Shown here: positions 62,501 to 64,000 of the stretch, piece after piece
Numbering within the stretch: the stretch's first letter is position 1
Layout of the letters: each line of letters starts with the position of its first letter
Notes under the pieces: generated by a model
Told to the model about the DNA's origin: nothing
Seen by the model: the letters and a program-made list of their open reading frames with translations, nothing else
Database searches by the model: none
NCBI RefSeq assembly: GCF_900460215.1
Contig: NZ_UHIA01000004.1
Span: 1,372,001 to 1,436,000 of the forward strand
DNA length: 64,000 nucleotides
DNA from: Suttonella indologenes
Lineage (GTDB): Bacteria > Pseudomonadota > Gammaproteobacteria > Cardiobacteriales > Cardiobacteriaceae
Reading direction: 5' to 3'
Program-made: the position numbers and the translations under genes

Positions 62501-64000
62501 AAACCGAAGTGCAGGCGGGGAGCAATACGCAGGTAAGTAGTACGCAAGGTGCAAATGGTCAAACCGTTTACACAGTGCATGCCGATAAGGCGGTTACGGC
62601 TGCCGGCAGCGGCATGACGGTGGCGGAAAATACGCTTAGTGATGCCAATGGCACGAAAACTACCACTTACACCGTATCGGCAAATGTTGACGGCAATACG
62701 ATTAAGATTGACGGCGGCAAAATTTCTGCCAATACGGGTAAGGTCAGCATCAATACCGACGGTTCGACAAGCGTTAATAATGCTGATAAAGGCAAATTGG
62801 CAACTGTTGACGAAGTCAGCAATACTTTAAACAATGCCGGTTGGAATGTGCAAGGTAACGGCGTGCAAAAAGATTTGGTCAATGCCGGCGACAGCGTGAA
62901 TTTTGTCAACGGTAGAGGCACAACGGTCAGCGTGGATAATACGGATGGCAAAAATACGACGATTAAAGTCGATAGTCCGCTGGCTTATGTTAATAGTAAT
63001 CTTGCCGACCAATCTACGCCGAGCGACACGGTTGCCATTCAAGGCAAGGGCAATAATCCTGTGCAAATAAGCAATGTTGCCAGCGGCGTGCGCGATGATG
63101 TGACGGTCAGCAATCCTGCCGCACCAAGTGCTGCGGATAAAACGGCAATTGCCAATGCCATTAATAATGCCGGCGGCAATACCTTGAATAATGCGGTGAA
63201 TGTCGGTGATTTGCAGGCAGTAATGCAAAATGTAAATACAGTTGTCACCAAGAATATTACCAATCAAGTCACAAATAATATTGTCAATAACATTATCGGT
63301 ACTGATCCGATTTTAACTTACGATGTTCAAGGTCAAACCGAGAAGCGCAATATCACGCTAAAAGAAGCGATTAATAACATGAATGCTGAAGGTATCCGCT
63401 TCTTCCATACCAATGACGGTAAAAATTATAATTCAGGCTCATTCATTAATACCGAAGACTCCAGTGCGGTAGGTAGCTATGCTACGGCAATCGGTGTTAA
63501 GTCCAGTGCTTCCGGCAGCAATGCGATTGCTATGGGTAACGGTGCGCAAGCAACAGGTAATAATAGCATTAGCATCGGTACCGGCAATCTGGTTTCCGGT
63601 AATAATTCGGCCGCCATCGGCGATCCGAGCGTGATTCAAGGCGATAACAGTTACAGCATTGGCAATAACAATGCCATTAACCAACAATCGCAGAATGTGT
63701 TCGTTATGGGTAATAATGTGCAAATTGGCAGCGGCGTCGGCACAATGCAGGCTGTTGCGACCATGAAATGGGATGCGGCGGCTGGAAAATATGTTCAAGA
63801 AACGCATCAAATCAAAGTTTATGACGGCGATATGAGCAATGCGGTCGCTTTGGGTAATGCGACCAAAGTGGAAGTGAAAGACGGCGTGGCACTGGGTGCA
63901 AATTCTGCCGCCACTCGCGCCGGCATGACGGCAGCTGCGACAAGCAGCGCACAAATCGGCGGTGCTGTAGGCACAGTCTATAAGGGCAGCACGGTATTCG
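59515..64000 (+). CDS. YadA/Hia-type trimeric autotransporter adhesin, incomplete at the window end
   Basis: The reading frame stays open for 1495 codons and runs off the window. It begins with an extended signal peptide of the ESPR type (MNHIFKVVFNPSLGIFVAVP, then a hydrophobic core ending AIPAWA, about residue 62). The passenger has YadA head repeats (for example STALGSGSRATGG), neck motifs (RTLTNLAAGRITATSTDAIN, then GSQLY) and long coiled stalk regions, with Asn, Gly and Thr in excess. The C-terminal membrane anchor is beyond the edge. AAGGACTTAAAAT precedes the ATG. Such proteins trimerise on the cell surface and bind host or bacterial partners. Confidence 0.95.
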   Translation, partial: MNHIFKVVFNPSLGIFVAVPEFAKSQGKQSSFGIARTSLRLFKLTALSAAFAALGVAIPAWAGNNATGNNATGNFNTVGGAGNSIVGNYNVVSPNGDSVNQSVVIGNSNTVGATAVRENETDSGTPYSGAASVGDSGDARNNVVIGVNNTINSARNSILLGRGVNVAVGANNALAFGLNTRVNAENGVALGANAAANAQAGDVALGAQSATQTVASTTTATVGSFTYSGFAGNAPTSTVSIGNSGAERTLTNLAAGRITATSTDAINGSQLYMTNDVLGNLANSVVKNFGGNAALNPKKQGDITFTNIGGTGQNNIHDAIKFATTTVKAGKNTTVNKTNAANEYTVNAWDTTVSAKANGGVNITPTINDTNMTRAYELSVNVDNSSIKIVDGKLTVATAKNYFHINPENREVNAKDTNNLDAVDSVGNATGAYALAAGYQAQSSGNSSTAVGKGSRAIAAYATAFGNEAWSFGNNSTALGSGSRATGGDSLAVGVAAQSSGNRSTAVGRESQATGDYATAFGNDAWSFGNNGTALGSGSRAMKGGSLAVGNSAQSQAFNAAAIGSGASIYKNGSRAVAIGAQANSDHANAVALGSGSATDAVVGTNKATVNRLTYSGFAGESPIATVSVGNDTQKRTITNVAAGRITADSTDAINGSQLYMTNDVLGNLANSVVKNFGGNAALNPKKQGDITFTNIGGTGQNNIHDAIKFATTTVKAGNNTTVNKANAANEYTVNAWDTTVSTKANGGVNITPTINGTDMTRAYELSVNVDNSSIKIVDGKLTVNTDSLPKTKDTVTIVQSEDKSVTVSKQTNDQDGNAVFDIAVAKANVNTDNSGKIINNNTGNTFVTGDNLANALNKAGWNATAGSGVNGGKVSGASSELINFGETLTFDAGKNMALVQNGNRFTYATKDEVEFTKVSTNTIEVPVDGGGKVSINNNGINAGGKTIGGADSGLKDKDGNVVNLNDANVVKTNVVNVGDLQTVVNNINTDISAAKTEVQAGSNTQVSSTQGANGQTVYTVHADKAVTAAGSGMTVAENTLSDANGTKTTTYTVSANVDGNTIKIDGGKISANTGKVSINTDGSTSVNNADKGKLATVDEVSNTLNNAGWNVQGNGVQKDLVNAGDSVNFVNGRGTTVSVDNTDGKNTTIKVDSPLAYVNSNLADQSTPSDTVAIQGKGNNPVQISNVASGVRDDVTVSNPAAPSAADKTAIANAINNAGGNTLNNAVNVGDLQAVMQNVNTVVTKNITNQVTNNIVNNIIGTDPILTYDVQGQTEKRNITLKEAINNMNAEGIRFFHTNDGKNYNSGSFINTEDSSAVGSYATAIGVKSSASGSNAIAMGNGAQATGNNSISIGTGNLVSGNNSAAIGDPSVIQGDNSYSIGNNNAINQQSQNVFVMGNNVQIGSGVGTMQAVATMKWDAAAGKYVQETHQIKVYDGDMSNAVALGNATKVEVKDGVALGANSAATRAGMTAAATSSAQIGGAVGTVYKGSTVF
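60274..60703 (+). repeat. First copy of a 430-bp direct repeat in the adhesin gene
   Basis: It matches 61438-61867 with about 13 differences over 430 bases (roughly 97% identical). It covers a neck motif (AAGRIT to GSQLYMTND) and the following stalk segment. The offset is 1164 bases, an exact multiple of three. Confidence 0.9.
60835..61170 (+). repeat. Two tandem 168-bp repeats in the adhesin head
   Basis: Units start at 60835 and 61003 with GCACAATCATCAGGCAAC; a third start at 61171 (GCACAATCTC) begins a diverged copy. Each unit encodes 56 residues, equal to four 14-residue YadA head repeats (for example the segment SSGNSSTAVGKGSRAIAAYA). Confidence 0.9.
61438..61867 (+). repeat. Second copy of the 430-bp direct repeat in the adhesin gene
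   Basis: The partner of 60274-60703. The two copies flank the head-repeat region, so recombination between them would delete about 1.16 kb in frame. Confidence 0.9.

Noticed and set aside
59508..63954. Several open frames on the minus strand across the adhesin gene
   Set aside because: They arise from the low-complexity Asn/Thr/Gly codons of the plus-strand gene, have repeated near-identical copies where the adhesin is duplicated, and lack ribosome binding sites.
1..64000. Host assigned to Neisseriaceae because of uptake words and IS30/Correia-like elements
   Set aside because: The uptake word is limited to valS and cas3, whereas a native neisserial chromosome would show it across the window; gene orders such as secA-mutT and bamA-skp-lpxD also do not require that family.

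Overview
This window looks like chromosomal DNA of a Gram-negative proteobacterium with an outer membrane (bamA, skp, mlaA, trimeric autotransporter) and a gammaproteobacterial style of gene order (bamA-skp-lpxD, secA beside mutT and a DciA-type gene). A mucosal or oral gammaproteobacterium such as a Cardiobacteriaceae member is plausible, but the sequence alone does not prove it. It is unlikely to be a Neisseriaceae chromosome: the Kingella-type DNA uptake word AGGCAGCCTGAA occurs four times, all around valS and inside cas3, and I saw no other copy.

Region by region. 1-3.8 kb: outer membrane assembly genes (lpxD start, skp, bamA) and a divergent aat. 3.9-8.0 kb: a wrecked IS30-family element that has itself taken a small palindromic element, then valS with neisserial uptake words. 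8.1-15.5 kb: a tightly overlapped operon on the minus strand with two small membrane proteins, then RDD, SpoIIM, DUF4129-like, DUF4350, MoxR and DUF58 proteins. 15.7-24.5 kb: a MetE-like methyltransferase, a quinol-dependent nitric oxide reductase behind a perfect FNR/DNR box, two unknown small genes, and the run perM-mlaA-rsgA-xseB-ispA. 24.6-34.2 kb: a frameshifted TonB-dependent receptor, a DegP-type protease divergent from a two-component system, an OsmC protein, a PuuP-type permease, a YgjP-type metallopeptidase and a DUF2959 lipoprotein.

34.3-39.2 kb is the main accessory region. It is a collapsed type I-C CRISPR-Cas locus: an intact cas3, then an IS982-family element where the other cas genes would be expected, then a two-repeat, one-spacer array. 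The IS982 transposase is itself split by an IS256-family element with an exact 8-bp target duplication.

39.4-59.3 kb is mostly housekeeping: typA, a duplicated tRNA-Val/tRNA-Asp pair, a patatin lipoprotein, an orphan membrane-anchored mannitol-type EIIB domain, an M48 protease with two lemA genes, rnpB with tRNA-Arg(CCT), alpha-carbonic anhydrase, ppx/gppA, a phosphodiester glycosidase with NfeD and a band-7 protein, a Na+/H+ antiporter-like gene, and metK-mutT-secA-dciA. From 59.5 kb to the end runs an incomplete YadA/Hia-type trimeric autotransporter with recent internal duplications.

Three small palindromic elements (93, 107 and 234 bp) all have TATAGT termini like the Correia elements of Neisseria and lie in intergenic or decayed DNA. 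No wholly new multi-gene system is evident. The most unusual items are the membrane-anchored mannitol EIIB protein, the IS-mediated reduction of the CRISPR-Cas locus to cas3 plus one spacer, and the Correia-like element family.
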